NCBI GenBank assembly: GCA_020634815.1
Contig: JACKBA010000037.1
Location: 1-63,965, forward strand
Source of the DNA: Caldilineaceae bacterium
GTDB lineage: Bacteria > Chloroflexota > Anaerolineae > Caldilineales > Caldilineaceae
Direction of reading: 5' to 3'
DNA: 63,965 bases
In this document: piece after piece, positions 7,978 to 17,865 of the stretch
Layout of the letters: every line of letters starts with the position of its first letter
Position numbering within the stretch: the first letter of the stretch is position 1
The notes under the pieces: model-generated
The model's database searches: none
What the model was told of the DNA's origin: nothing
Seen by the model: only the letters and a program-made list of their open reading frames with translations
Made by a program: the position numbers and the translations under genes

Positions 7978-8869
7978 CGTAGCGTAGATGGACGAAGGTC
8001 GTTTCTTTGTCGGGAACGATTGGATAGCCGTACGCATTTGCGACGCTGTAGACGAACTTGGCGCCGTAGAGAAAGATGTAGGCCGAATAGTACGCCCAGA
8101 TGAGCAAGGCCAGCGCCGAGCCGGCCGCGCCATAGATCGAGCGGATGGCGGTGTTCTGCACGTAGTACCCCAGGACCACGCTGCCGATCCAGTAGCCGAT
8201 GGCCGACAGGAGCGCGCCGGGCCAGATGACGCGCCAGGGCGCGTCGGCCTGCGGCAAGTATTTGAGAACGAGCGCAAAGAGGACGAAATAGGCGACGGGC
8301 GAGGCGAGAAGCTGGATCACGGTGGTCAGCGACTCGTTGCGGTAAACGGTCTCGACCGTGCGTGCCGGCAGCGAGGCGACGACGGCGCTGGCAAAGAGGA
8401 GCACGATGGGCACCAGGCCCAGCAGGAGCGCCGCGACCACCGAAATCAGATAGCCCTTGGCCACACCGAAAAGGGTCTCCGGGACGCTTGCGGGCCGCGC
8501 CTGGATGTGCCACATGGCGTTGAGCGCGCCGCGCAGTTGCAGGAAGACGCCGGATGCGCCAAAGAGTAACAGGCCCACGCTGATCAGTGCCGCCGTGCCG
8601 CTGGGTTGGAACGTAAAGCGGGCGGCGAGGATCTCCTCGGTCAGTTGGGCGACCTCGGGCCCGACCTGTTCCTCGATGGTCTGGAGCAGGCGCGTCTCAA
8701 AGGTCGCGGCATTGATGGTAAGGCTGGCCAGGTTGATGGAGATGATGAGCAGGGGGGCAAGCGAGAAGAGCGTGGAGTAGGCGATGGCGGCGGCGAACAC
8801 GGGCGCCTTGCGCTCGGTCCAGCCGAAGAACGTTTCTACAAAGAGCCCAACAACCTTTCGCCAGTCCAT
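7964..8869 (-). CDS. YihY/BrkB family integral membrane protein
   Basis: 301 residues with about six membrane spans. The N-terminal signature AFAAAIAYSTLFSLAPLLI-like segment (PVFAAAIAYSTLFSLAPLLI at about 23-42) and the internal ASGVFLQLRGALNAMW (about 112-127) with GSALALLIWAYYSAYIFLYGAKF (about 254-276) are typical of the family once misnamed ribonuclease BN. The transport or envelope role is unproven in most members. It overlaps the following small gene by 14 bp. Confidence 0.88.
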   Translation of the reverse strand: MDWRKVVGLFVETFFGWTERKAPVFAAAIAYSTLFSLAPLLIISINLASLTINAATFETRLLQTIEEQVGPEVAQLTEEILAARFTFQPSGTAALISVGLLLFGASGVFLQLRGALNAMWHIQARPASVPETLFGVAKGYLISVVAALLLGLVPIVLLFASAVVASLPARTVETVYRNESLTTVIQLLASPVAYFVLFALVLKYLPQADAPWRVIWPGALLSAIGYWIGSVVLGYYVQNTAIRSIYGAAGSALALLIWAYYSAYIFLYGAKFVYSVANAYGYPIVPDKETTFVHLRYDGEE

Positions 8870-8982
8870 AAACAGGAATCCGGCGCGCCGGTCGTCACGA
8901 TGGCGGTGCGTGTGCCCTTATTGTTGCCTGGGCCAGGTTGCGTCCATCATGACGGCGGGCGCGCCGTACTTGTCGTGACAGA

Positions 8983-9480
8983 TCAGGCCTGCTCGCCCGA
9001 GTCGCCAAGCGACCGGCGCAGATTCTCTTCGGCCTCGCTGTCGAGCGTGGTCTGCAAGACACGGCCGTTGTAGTTGCGCAGCAGCGCCAGCGCCGCGGTC
9101 GGGTCGGCCTCGCGCACGATGATGAAGAGCGCCGAGGTGTTCGGCGTCAGGCTCTCCTTCACATCCTTGACGAATTTGCCGTCGACGCCCATCTTGGTCA
9201 GCGCACCGACGCCCGCGCCGCCGGCTGCACCCATCAGCAGGCCGGCCAGCGGGAAGAAGAAGCCGCCCAGGAGCAGCCCCAACAGCGCGCCAACACCAGT
9301 GCCGACCATGGTTGCCCGGCTCACTTCGTTCTTGACATGGACCTTGCCGTCGGCGTCGCAGGTAACGACGGCTGCATCGTCCAGCGAGACGAGGCCCTGC
9401 TTCTGCTGGCTCTTGATCGCCTGGCGGACCTTCTCGGCCTCGTCGGCGCCGTCGAAGGCCAGCACGATAAGATTCGACAT
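8983..9480 (-). CDS. DUF1269-like protein with glycine-rich membrane hairpin
   Basis: 165 residues from ATG 9480, preceded by GGAGGT at 8 bp. It starts NLIVLAFDGADEAEKVRQAIKSQQKQGL, a ferredoxin-like alpha/beta part. A glycine-rich hydrophobic pair of helices follows at about 62-102 (GTGVGALLGLLLGGFFFPLAGLLMG split by a short turn), then a second soluble part containing SALFIIVREADP. This matches the DUF1269/DUF1269-like family of unknown function often linked to stress or envelope. Alternative upstream starts are less likely given the strong ribosome-binding site. Confidence 0.8.
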   Translation of the reverse strand: MSNLIVLAFDGADEAEKVRQAIKSQQKQGLVSLDDAAVVTCDADGKVHVKNEVSRATMVGTGVGALLGLLLGGFFFPLAGLLMGAAGGAGVGALTKMGVDGKFVKDVKESLTPNTSALFIIVREADPTAALALLRNYNGRVLQTTLDSEAEENLRRSLGDSGEQA

Positions 9481-9871
9481 TGGAACTACCTCCCTTTGAA
9501 TATTCGAGACGACGAAAGACAAACAATGATTGCGCTGTGGGAAGGGTTATCAGGACCGGTGATGACCTGCCGCTTATTCTGCCTGCAAAGCAGGTGGCTG
9601 TCAAACGTTTCGGGAATGTGACAATAAGAAGCGAAGGCCTCCGGCAATCTTCCCATGCCAAAGGCCTTCGCCCCGTGTCTGTGAGCAGCGTATTGTCGCC
9701 GGCAATCTTCCCATGCGGGCGCAATACTGGCGGCACGACGGGCCATCCGGCCCACCCGTGCCACATCCGCTGGTTCGATTATCGCCGAACTTTGTTAACG
9801 GCTGGCGCGCAACGTGTGAAGATGTTGTTAAGATCGACCATCATGCGCCACAGGCCATTGCCAACTTGCGC
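9481..9871. other. Intergenic region with an 18-bp direct repeat
   Basis: No gene was recognised in these 391 bases. CCGGCAATCTTCCCATGC occurs at 9641-9658 and again at 9699-9716. The first copy is flanked by GAAGGCCT and AGGCCTTC, which can pair. A TTCGATT stretch near 9776 recalls a tRNA T-loop, but no matching acceptor or anticodon arm was found. Confidence 0.6.
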
Positions 9872-10255
9872 CTATTCGGGCAGAACGGCGATGCAGTCGA
9901 CCTCGATCAGCATCTGGCCGATGAGACCCGCCTGTACGGTGGTGCGCGCCGGGTAGGGCTCGCTCAAGATCTCGCGGTAGACCTCGTTCAACTCGGCAAA
10001 GTTCAGGGTGTCGGTCAGATAGACGTTCACCTTGACGACATTGTCCCAGGAAGCGCCGGCCGCCTCGAGGATGAGCTGGACGTTGCGAAAGGTGCGTTCG
10101 GCCTGCTCGCGGAAGTTCCCCGGCCGGAATTGATTGGTCTCCGGGTCAAATGAACCCTGCCCCGACACATAGAGGGTGCGTCCCCTGGCCAGGATCGCCT
10201 GTGAGTACGGCGATGCCGGCACCACCGCTTTTTCGGATACGATTGGCTTGCGCAT
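9872..10255 (-). CDS. RidA family (YjgF/UK114) enamine/imine deaminase
   Basis: 127 residues, the usual size. It hydrolyses reactive enamines and imines, such as 2-aminoacrylate, released by PLP enzymes. The conserved C-terminal segment PARTTVQAGLIG carries the substrate-binding Arg, followed by LIEVDCIAV. SPYSQAI and LYVSGQG near the N-terminus are also signatures. AAAGGAG lies about 6 bp before ATG 10255. It is followed by the M24 peptidase upstream in the same direction (61 bp gap), a plausible two-gene unit. Confidence 0.9.
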   Translation of the reverse strand: MRKPIVSEKAVVPASPYSQAILARGRTLYVSGQGSFDPETNQFRPGNFREQAERTFRNVQLILEAAGASWDNVVKVNVYLTDTLNFAELNEVYREILSEPYPARTTVQAGLIGQMLIEVDCIAVLPE

Positions 10256-10319
10256 ACTGCACTCCTTTCATGTTTAGGCGAGGCCGGCCACAGAAGGGCC
10301 GCCCCTAGCCGGGTTCGTT

Positions 10320-11459
10320 TCAACCGTTCAGTGACTTATCGTGCGTGGTGAGGCGCTGGGCCCCATCCTCGACGATCAGAAACGCGTCCTCGACCCGTAC
10401 GCCCGTTTCGCCCGGAAAGTAGATGCCCGGTTCGAGCAGGATCACCATGCCGGCCTCCAGCACGGCGGTGCTGCCGGGAATGAGGCGCGGCGCCTCGTGA
10501 CCGGTAACGCCGACGCCGTGGCCGGTGTGATGCGGATAGACCGGGTAGCCGGCATCGGCGATAAAGGCGCGCACCTGCCGGTCGATCTCGCCGGCCACGG
10601 CGCCCGGCCGCAGCAGGCCGGCGCCCAGCGCCAGCGCCTCACTGGCGACACGGTGGATGGCGCGCTGCCGTTCGCTGGGCGCGCCCGCCACGTAGGTGGC
10701 GCAACTGTCGCTCCAGTAGCCGTGGCGGATCGTGCTCAGGTCGACGATGATCGAGTCCCCGTCGCGCAGGACAAAGTCGAGCGGCCAGCCGCCGATGTTC
10801 TCCTGCCGGTAGCCGACGGCGCAGTCATTGCCCATGGGCACGCGGCAGCCGGCCGCCTGCTCGACGGCGGTGCGTGCCGCCTCCCACACATCGATCTCGC
10901 GCGCACCGGCCACCACGGCCGCGCGTGCCGCGGCGTGGCCGATATCGGTCAGCCGGAAATTCTCGCGCAGTTTGGCCAGTTCCTCGGCCGTCTTGACCAT
11001 ACGCAACGGCGCCAGCCAGCCGTCGATCACGACCCAGCGGGCGCCTCCCATTGCGCCCGCCAGCAGGCCGGTCACTGCGGCAGGAAGGGCCGCGCTCTCC
11101 ATACCGATGTGCTGTCGCTCGCCGTGGGCGGACCAGAGCGCTTGCAGCAGTTCGCGCAGATGGCGCGCGCTGTCGATGGGGCCGTCGATGGTGTAGCCGC
11201 GATAGCTCGCCACGCGCCCGTCTTCCTCGGCGTCAAAGGCGGCGGCCAGCGGCGCCAGCCCGTCGACCACGATCAAGGTGAATTTGCCGTCCGCCCACCA
11301 GAGCAGGGGCGGCGCGGCGGCGAAGGGATTGGCGCCGGTCTGCACGGGCGCGGCAAAGCCCGTCAGCCAGGTGATGCTGGCCGGGCTGGCAAAGAGGGCG
11401 GCATCGACGCCGCGTTCGGTCAGAAGTGCGTGGGCCTGCTCCCGCTGTGGGCGATGCAT
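10320..11459 (-). CDS. M24 family metallopeptidase (Xaa-Pro aminopeptidase/creatinase fold)
   Basis: 379 residues. The N-terminal creatinase-like domain begins QAHALLTERGVDAALFASPASITWLTGF. The C-terminal pita-bread domain shows all five expected metal ligands in order: Asp in SIIVDLSTI, Asp in YWSDSCATYV, His in HHTGHGVGV, Glu in LLEPGIYF and Glu in VRVEDAFLI. It is probably an Xaa-Pro dipeptidase or aminopeptidase. Substrate cannot be set from sequence alone because creatinases share the fold. Confidence 0.88.
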   Translation of the reverse strand: MHRPQREQAHALLTERGVDAALFASPASITWLTGFAAPVQTGANPFAAAPPLLWWADGKFTLIVVDGLAPLAAAFDAEEDGRVASYRGYTIDGPIDSARHLRELLQALWSAHGERQHIGMESAALPAAVTGLLAGAMGGARWVVIDGWLAPLRMVKTAEELAKLRENFRLTDIGHAAARAAVVAGAREIDVWEAARTAVEQAAGCRVPMGNDCAVGYRQENIGGWPLDFVLRDGDSIIVDLSTIRHGYWSDSCATYVAGAPSERQRAIHRVASEALALGAGLLRPGAVAGEIDRQVRAFIADAGYPVYPHHTGHGVGVTGHEAPRLIPGSTAVLEAGMVILLEPGIYFPGETGVRVEDAFLIVEDGAQRLTTHDKSLNG

Positions 11460-11603
11460 GGGTCACCTCGGCGCAACGTGCGTGGTAGATTCACATGGCG
11501 AGCGAATCGATGATAGCTGGTGACTCCATTATAGCATCATATGGAAATGGCGCGCGCGGAGGGCGCGGGCTGCCGCAGTGGGGGTTGGCAAGGAGCGGGA
11601 CGG

Positions 11604-11861
11604 TCAGGCTTGGGGCGGGGCGGGGCGAAACGGACCCTTATGCCCGTCGCTCAGCTTGCGTTCGAAGGCGTCAAACAGATCGGCCGACGAGATGAAGTGC
11701 TCGACCTCGTCGCTGCCGCTACGGTGGAGGACGTACTCCCAGGGGCCGTCAGGCTGAGTGCGCCACGCTCGGACCATGAAAACCTGGTGTTCGACGGGGG
11801 CAGGCGGCGTATTGGCGGGCGATGCGGCTGTGCTGAAAAGCGGTCGACGGGCAGTGGCCAT
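11604..11861 (-). CDS. Small hypothetical protein
   Basis: 85 residues from ATG 11861 (a GTG at 11885 would add 8). The core VFMVRAWRTQPDGPWEYVLHR, followed by VEHFISSADLFDAFERKL, has the pattern of short Chloroflexota proteins I have seen: an Arg-x-Trp strand, WEYVL, then a helix beginning with a phenylalanine. Function unknown. The N-terminal 25 residues and the C-terminus are low-complexity. Confidence 0.5.
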   Translation of the reverse strand: MATARRPLFSTAASPANTPPAPVEHQVFMVRAWRTQPDGPWEYVLHRSGSDEVEHFISSADLFDAFERKLSDGHKGPFRPAPPQA

Positions 11862-12162
11862 AGAGTGACACCCAGTTGTGAACACAATCGTTAGTTGAAA
11901 GCGCTTCCGAGGGCATCGTACCGTAGAAACGTCAAGAAAACGTCAATTACATCGCCGTAGGCTGCGCCCGGACGAGCGATTGATTGTCCGGCGCGGCGCA
12001 CGCCAGCGCGTAGCTCGCCAGTTGCCCGGAACGCGCCCCATCGCGCTACTTCGCCAAAGCCGTCGTTCGGGGCTAGAATAGGAAGGCGCACGATTCAACC
12101 CACGCTGCACGCCAGTCGCCACGGCAACCGCACTGTGCAGCCAAAGCACAGCCGAGCAGAGC

Positions 12163-13719
12163 ATGTTTGACCTGATTATACGCAACGGCACGGTCGTCGA
12201 TGGACAGAAGCGCCCGCGCTTTACGGCCGATGTCGGCGTTACCGGCGATCGCATCGTCGCCGTCGAGTCGCTGGCCGGCGCCGAGGCGCACGCCGAGATC
12301 GATGCCACCGATCGCGTCGTCGCGCCCGGTTTCATCGACGTGCACACCCACTCTGACGCCGTCCTGCTGACCCAGCCCCATCTCCTGTCGAAGACTTCAC
12401 AGGGCTTTACGACCGAGTTCCTCATGCTGGACGGCATCTCCTATGCGCCGGTCAACGCACAGACGGTGCATGCCTGGATCCAGTATCTGCGCGCGCTCGA
12501 CGGTCTGCGCTTCGAGCAATACACCGGCTGGGAGAGCATTGCCGACTATATGGCGCTGCTCGACGGCAAGAGTGCGCAGAATGTGGCGACCTTTGTGCCC
12601 TACGCCAACGTGCGCACGCTGGCGCTGGGCTTTGGCGAGCGCCACGCCAACGACTACCAGCTTGTCGACATCCAGGAACTGGTGCGCGCCGGCATGCGCG
12701 ACGGCGCGTGCGGCCTCTCCACCGGGCTGGATTACGTCGACGAGTGCTTCGCCGGCACCGACGAGCTGGCCGCGGCCGCGCTGGGCATGCGCGCCGAACA
12801 GGGCGTCTATGTGACGCACGTGCGCTATGCGCGCGGCACCCTGGAAGGCGTCAAGGAAGCGGTGGAGATCGGCCGGCGCGCCGGCGTGCCCGTGCACATC
12901 TCCCATCTGAAGGGCAACACGGCAGCCGAGGTCGAGGCGCTCATCGACTACATCGACCTGGTCGCCGTCAATGAGGTGGACTTCTCGTTCGACGTCTACC
13001 CATACATGGGGTCGTCGACCATGCTCCAGTATCTGCTGCCGCTGGAGGTCTGGAATGACGGCGTGCTCGCCGCCTATGGCAAGCTGGCCGATCCGGCGCT
13101 GCGCGAGCGCTTCCAACGCCGCCTGGAGACGATGAACCTGGCCCAGATCACCTTTGCCTGGATGCCCGGGCGCGACAACCGCCACCTGTGCGGGATGACG
13201 CTCGAACAGTACGTGCGGCGCACGCGCCGCCGCGCCGCCGATGCCCTGTGCGACCTGCTCATCGAGGAAGGCATGGCGGTGCTGCTCGTCTTCCAGCGCA
13301 CCGAGGATGGCCTGGAGGCGGAATTTCTCGATCACCCCTGCTACATGATGGGCAGTGACGGCATCTTCTTCCCCGGCGGCAAGATCCACCCGCGGCAGTA
13401 CGGCTCGGCCACGCGCCTGCTGGGCCATTACGTGCGGCGCAAGCGGCTCATGTCACTGGAGGATGCGGTCTACAAGTTGAGCGGCTTTCCCGCCGCGCGT
13501 CACAAGCTGCGCGGGCGCGGGGCCGTGCGTAAGGGCTACTTCGCCGACCTGGTTATTTTTGACCCGGAGACGGTGCACGACAACGCAACCTTCGACGACC
13601 CGCACCAGCTTTCGACGGGCATCGAGCACGTACTCGTCAACGGCGTGCCGATCCTGCGCGAGGGCCAGCCCATCAGCGGCGCGCTGCCGGGCCGTTATCT
13701 GCGTTTTGGTGTCGAGTAA
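12163..13719 (+). CDS. N-acyl-D-amino-acid deacylase family amidohydrolase
   Basis: 518 residues. Metal-dependent TIM-barrel hydrolase that probably removes acyl groups from D-amino acids. It starts LIIRNGTVVDG. The metal motif GFIDVHTHSD is at about 57-66. HISHLKG at about 246-252 provides a further His, and YMMGSDGIFFPGGKIHPRQYG at about 390-410 carries the catalytic Asp. Closing segments are typical: GRGAVRKGYFADLVIFDPETV. A strong heptamer-built terminator follows at 13722-13779. The next genes (ThuA, Gfo/Idh/MocA) suggest a sugar/amino-compound catabolic neighbourhood. Confidence 0.88.
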   Translation: MFDLIIRNGTVVDGQKRPRFTADVGVTGDRIVAVESLAGAEAHAEIDATDRVVAPGFIDVHTHSDAVLLTQPHLLSKTSQGFTTEFLMLDGISYAPVNAQTVHAWIQYLRALDGLRFEQYTGWESIADYMALLDGKSAQNVATFVPYANVRTLALGFGERHANDYQLVDIQELVRAGMRDGACGLSTGLDYVDECFAGTDELAAAALGMRAEQGVYVTHVRYARGTLEGVKEAVEIGRRAGVPVHISHLKGNTAAEVEALIDYIDLVAVNEVDFSFDVYPYMGSSTMLQYLLPLEVWNDGVLAAYGKLADPALRERFQRRLETMNLAQITFAWMPGRDNRHLCGMTLEQYVRRTRRRAADALCDLLIEEGMAVLLVFQRTEDGLEAEFLDHPCYMMGSDGIFFPGGKIHPRQYGSATRLLGHYVRRKRLMSLEDAVYKLSGFPAARHKLRGRGAVRKGYFADLVIFDPETVHDNATFDDPHQLSTGIEHVLVNGVPILREGQPISGALPGRYLRFGVE

Positions 13720-13721
13720 AT

Positions 13722-13779
13722 CTCCGATCTCCGATCTCGGGAGACTTGAGATTGGAGATCGGAGATCGGAGCTTTTTTT
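13722..13779 (+). terminator. Intrinsic terminator made of CTCCGAT heptamers
   Basis: The left arm 13722-13738 (CTCCGATCTCCGATCTC) and right arm 13755-13771 are perfectly complementary over 17 bp. The loop is 16 nt and seven T follow at 13773-13779. Both arms are heptamer repeats, so a repeat array acts as the terminator of the deacylase gene, 2 bp past its stop. Confidence 0.85.
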
Positions 13780-13802
13780 CATTCACGAAAGGTATTTTCA
13801 AA

Positions 13803-14453
<651 letters not shown>

Positions 14454-14462
14454 GGCAACTCT

Positions 14463-15548
14463 ATGGGTGACATCAAACCCGTGCCGGTGGGCGTCATCGG
14501 CTGCGGTAACATCAGCGGCGCGTACATGCGCATGCTCAAGACGCTGCCGGCCGTGCAGGTGGTGGCATGTGCCGATCTGCGCCGCGAGGCGGCCGAGGCC
14601 ATGGCGCAGCAGTGGGGCATTCCGCAGGTGCTGGAGGTCGACGAACTGCTGGCCGCGCCGGAGATCGAGGTCGTGCTCAACCTCACCATCCCGCAGGCGC
14701 ACGGCGAAGTGGCGCTGGCCGCGCTGGCCGCCGGCAAGTCGGTTTACAACGAGAAGCCGCTGGCGCTGACACGCGCCGAGGGCAAGCAGATGCTGGCGCT
14801 GGCGGCCGACAAAGGGCGGCGCGTCGGCGGCGCGCCGGATACCTTCCTGGGCGGCGGGCTGCAAACCTGCCGCGAACTGATTGACGCCGGCGCAATCGGC
14901 ACGCCCGTGGCAGCCACCGCCTTCATGATGAGTCGCGGCCACGAGCACTGGCATCCGAACCCGGCCTTCTACTACCAGAAGGGCGGCGGTCCCATGTTCG
15001 ACATGGGACCCTACTACCTGACCGCGCTGGTTAGCCTGCTGGGGCCGGTGGCGCGCGTCAGCGGCGCCACGCGCATCACGCGGCCGCAGCGCACCATCAC
15101 CAGCCAGCCGCGCTACGGCGAGGTGGTCGACGTGGAGGTGCCGACGCACGTGGCCGGCCTGCTCGACTTCGTCGCCGGCCCAATCGCCACCATCATCACC
15201 ACCTTCGACGTGCAGGCGTCGAACCTGCCGTGGATCGAGATCTATGGCACGGCGGGCACGCTGGCTGCGCCCGATCCCAACACCTTTGGCGGTCCGGTGC
15301 GGCTGCGTGGGGCCGGCGATAGCGAGTGGCAAGAGATCCCGGTGACACGGCCGTACACGGAGAACAGCCGCGGACTGGGGCTGGCCGACATGGCCGAAGG
15401 GTGGCGCGTGGGTCGCCCGCACCGCGCCAATGGCGAGCTTGCCTATCACGTGCTCGACATCATGCACGCGATTCACGACGCCTCAAACGAGGGCCGGCAC
15501 GTGACGCTGGAGAGCACCTGCACCCGCCCGGAGCCGATGCCCGCCTGA
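14463..15548 (+). CDS. Gfo/Idh/MocA family NAD(P)-dependent oxidoreductase
   Basis: 361 residues. The N-terminal Rossmann motif is VIGCGNISGAYMRML at about 10-24. The conserved EKPLALTRAEG at about 97-107 contains the family's catalytic-pocket Lys. MFDMGPYYLTAL at about 178-189 is equivalent to the usual D-xG-H/P-Y region. The domain order and length are normal for sugar or inositol dehydrogenases. Substrate unknown. Probably co-transcribed with thuA-like 13803-14453. Confidence 0.9.
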   Translation: MGDIKPVPVGVIGCGNISGAYMRMLKTLPAVQVVACADLRREAAEAMAQQWGIPQVLEVDELLAAPEIEVVLNLTIPQAHGEVALAALAAGKSVYNEKPLALTRAEGKQMLALAADKGRRVGGAPDTFLGGGLQTCRELIDAGAIGTPVAATAFMMSRGHEHWHPNPAFYYQKGGGPMFDMGPYYLTALVSLLGPVARVSGATRITRPQRTITSQPRYGEVVDVEVPTHVAGLLDFVAGPIATIITTFDVQASNLPWIEIYGTAGTLAAPDPNTFGGPVRLRGAGDSEWQEIPVTRPYTENSRGLGLADMAEGWRVGRPHRANGELAYHVLDIMHAIHDASNEGRHVTLESTCTRPEPMPA

Positions 15549-15570
15549 TATCTGGGGTGAAAAGCCTTTA

Positions 15571-15594
15571 GCGCAAAGGCGCAGAGACGCAAAG
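15571..15594. repeat. Period-8 repeat (GCGCAAAG/GCGCAGAG type)
   Basis: Three degenerate 8-mers lie in the 92-bp gap between convergent genes. Same family as at 1004-1040. Confidence 0.6.
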
Positions 15595-15640
15595 TTGCGC
15601 CGGTTGGTGATCGCAACGGTCGCCGGCCGGCGCATCCTCG

Positions 15641-16105
15641 CTATTCACTCAACTCTTCCCGAACACTCTCCGCCCAGTCCCGCACCCGCTGCGCCGCGCC
15701 GGCGGAGTCGCCCGCCTGGTATACATCGGCGACGGTGAGCCGCCAGCGGCGCAGCACGGGCCGGCGCTCGCGCTCCGGTTTCAGCACGCGCCGGCTGCCC
15801 TCCGCCAAACTTCCCACACGGCGGCGCACCTCGGCGATGCCCGTGCCCTGCTCGAGATGCTCGACAAACAGGGCACGCAGGCCGGCCAGCGCCGCGTCGG
15901 TGAACTGGGCGGGGTGCTGGAGATTGTAGGACGCCACGGTGAGAAAATGCTGCGCCTGCAACGCCGGGTCCTGCCATTCCCAGGCCAGAATCGCGCCCAG
16001 TTGCTCCCAGCAGGTCAGGCCGTCGATGTGCAGTGCGCCGCATTCGGGACAGGACGCCACCGCCTCGCCGGTTGCCTGGTCAGGGGCTGGGTTACCGGAT
16101 GACAT
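15641..16105 (-). CDS. DUF5946-like zinc-binding protein
   Basis: 154 residues from ATG 16105. A CPECGALHIDGLTCWEQ segment near the N-terminus has three Cys and one His and probably binds a metal. The middle contains HFLTVASYNLQHPAQFTDAALAGLRALF, and the C-terminus contains RRWRLTVADVY. This agrees with the DUF5946 family, whose role is unknown. Its start overlaps the end of the upstream phosphotransferase-like gene by 14 bp, so the two are coupled. Confidence 0.72.
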   Translation of the reverse strand: MSSGNPAPDQATGEAVASCPECGALHIDGLTCWEQLGAILAWEWQDPALQAQHFLTVASYNLQHPAQFTDAALAGLRALFVEHLEQGTGIAEVRRRVGSLAEGSRRVLKPERERRPVLRRWRLTVADVYQAGDSAGAAQRVRDWAESVREELSE

Positions 16106-16751
16106 GGTTCGCTTCCTGCGGTGCGGCCATCGCGGCAAGCCGGCGAAGTGCCGTGGGTGCCGGGCCAGTCTCGAGTCGCCGGCGGATCAGGGCTGCGCAC
16201 TCTGCCGCGCTCAACACGGACGTGTCCACCTCGAGATCGTAGATGCCGGGATCGTGGACGGCGCTCTGCCAGCGCAACACGGGGTCCGGCGGCGGTGCAT
16301 CGGGCGGCAGGTCGGCGTTCCAGCCAGTGGCGCGCCGCCGCTGCATGATGACCTCGACGGGGCAGCGCACGCCCACGAAGAGCGCGGGCAACCCATCCAG
16401 CAGGCGGGCGCACGCGGGCAGAATCCCCAGCGGCCGTGAGTAGGCGTCGTGGTGGCCCACATCGACCACGACGTTGATCCCCAGCCGGCTGTGCGCGGCG
16501 ATGGCGGCGTAGAGCGCCCGGTAGAGCGTGGCCACAATCGGCTCCAGGTCGGGACGCTCGCCGCCGGGGCGGAGACCGATGCCGGGCTGGTAGCGCGCCG
16601 GCGTCATCGCCATGAAGCGGTCCACGCCCAGATTGATCCACACGCCGTCAAACGACTCCTGGATCGCGGCGACGATGCTCGACTTGCCGGCGCGCGGCGC
16701 GCCGTTGAGGATGACGATCCGGCCCGGCGCGCTCTCTTGCACCGCCGTCAC
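16092..16751 (-). CDS. Chloramphenicol phosphotransferase-like P-loop kinase
   Basis: 219 residues. The Walker A variant GAPRAGKSS follows IVILN at residues 12-25, and LGVDRFMAM at about 41-49 contains the Asp equivalent to the CPT catalytic base. GINVVVDVGHH and LFVGVRCPVEVIMQRR complete the CPT fold. Real substrates of most such proteins are unknown; drug resistance should not be assumed. The GTG start at 16751 shares one base with the stop of the GH172-like gene (TAGTG), so 17842-15641 is one operon. Confidence 0.8.
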   Translation of the reverse strand: MTAVQESAPGRIVILNGAPRAGKSSIVAAIQESFDGVWINLGVDRFMAMTPARYQPGIGLRPGGERPDLEPIVATLYRALYAAIAAHSRLGINVVVDVGHHDAYSRPLGILPACARLLDGLPALFVGVRCPVEVIMQRRRATGWNADLPPDAPPPDPVLRWQSAVHDPGIYDLEVDTSVLSAAECAALIRRRLETGPAPTALRRLAAMAAPQEANHVIR

Positions 16752-17842
16752 TACACCACTTCACATGCGTTCAGGTCCGGGAAGACCGGAAACGGCGCGT
16801 GCGGTTCACTCTGATACCAGAACGCGGTCGACGCGATGTCATCTTGCAGCGGCAGGTAGCGCGGCTTGCCCTCCAGCGCCGCGCGCCAGCCCAGCGCCTG
16901 GATCGTCACGCGCAGGTCGGTCTGGAAGCGGATCGGGTCCATGATGTGCCAGCGATACATGCCAAAGCGCTGCTGGCTGCGGTAGAGCCCGTCCGGCTTG
17001 ATGACCTGCGGCAGCCCCGAGTACGGGCCGGTGAAGACGCCATATTGGCCGGGCGGGAACTCGAAATTCCACGCGCCGCCGAAGTAGTCCTCCGTACCCG
17101 TGCCGCAGATCGTGGGCCACTCGTCGCCGTCGAGATAGAACTTGATCTCGCCTTCGCCCCACCAGCCCGTGTTGTTGACGCCCCACGCCAGGTAGGTGCC
17201 GACATAGTGCCCCTGCCCCGTGATCCCATCGAGCAGCGTATGCACGGTCTGGTAGGGCAGCGGGTTGCTGCGCCGCCATTGCGCGTGCAGATAGGCCGAC
17301 GTCGCGGGAATCTCGGTCAGCGCGTAGGTGATCTGGTAGTAGAAGCCGTTGACGGGCTCGGGCGACAGGTTCTCCACGGTGATGCGTGCCCGCGTGCGGA
17401 AGGGCATCTCCCAGTAGCAGTTGAAGCCGCCGGCCGGATTGACTGCCACGGCCAGCGAGGTGATGTTGCAGCGCTCGCCCCAGCCGTTGGCAAAGAAGTC
17501 GCCCAGCGGCGTCTCCACCGAGGGCGTCTCCTCGTCGTCCCAGTAGCAGCGCAGGACGAGCCGCCGCCATGCCGTCGGGTGCACCGTCAGCCAGATGTGC
17601 TGGATCACGCCCGGCCCGTCGATGTGCGCCAGCAGCGCCGTGGCCTTGCCGGGAATGTTGATCGAGGGCGCGAGCTTCCAGCCCTGGCCCAACTCCCGCG
17701 CGGCGACGGCGCCCGTGCCTTCCATGGATCGCCCGCCGCCATTCTTGCGCCCGTCCGGGTTTTCCGCGCTGATCGATCGTGTCTCGGCGCTCGAGAGTTG
17801 TGACAGACCGCCGATGCCCATGTTCAGTCCTGGGAAATGCAT
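16751..17842 (-). CDS. DUF2961 / GH172 family glycosidase-like protein
   Basis: 363 residues. Landmarks: SAENPDGRKNGGGR at about 25-38, HIDGPGVIQHIWLTVHP at about 72-88, WDDEETPSVETPLGDFFANGWG at about 101-122, and ICGTGTEDYFGGAWNF at about 246-261. These are typical of DUF2961 proteins, some of which act on fructose dianhydrides or D-arabinan (GH172). No signal peptide, so it is probably cytoplasmic. GGAGG precedes ATG 17842. Together with the FGGY kinase upstream it suggests sugar catabolism. Confidence 0.85.
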   Translation of the reverse strand: MHFPGLNMGIGGLSQLSSAETRSISAENPDGRKNGGGRSMEGTGAVAARELGQGWKLAPSINIPGKATALLAHIDGPGVIQHIWLTVHPTAWRRLVLRCYWDDEETPSVETPLGDFFANGWGERCNITSLAVAVNPAGGFNCYWEMPFRTRARITVENLSPEPVNGFYYQITYALTEIPATSAYLHAQWRRSNPLPYQTVHTLLDGITGQGHYVGTYLAWGVNNTGWWGEGEIKFYLDGDEWPTICGTGTEDYFGGAWNFEFPPGQYGVFTGPYSGLPQVIKPDGLYRSQQRFGMYRWHIMDPIRFQTDLRVTIQALGWRAALEGKPRYLPLQDDIASTAFWYQSEPHAPFPVFPDLNACEVV

Positions 17843-17865
17843 AGAGCCTCCTGTGAGAATAGATG

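Noticed and set aside
9760..9840. Possible tRNA because of a GGTTCGATT segment
   Set aside because: No complementary acceptor stem, anticodon arm or CCA end could be drawn around it.
16092..16751. Chloramphenicol resistance gene
   Set aside because: The fold fits, but CPT-like proteins are widespread without resistance and nothing here indicates the drug as substrate.
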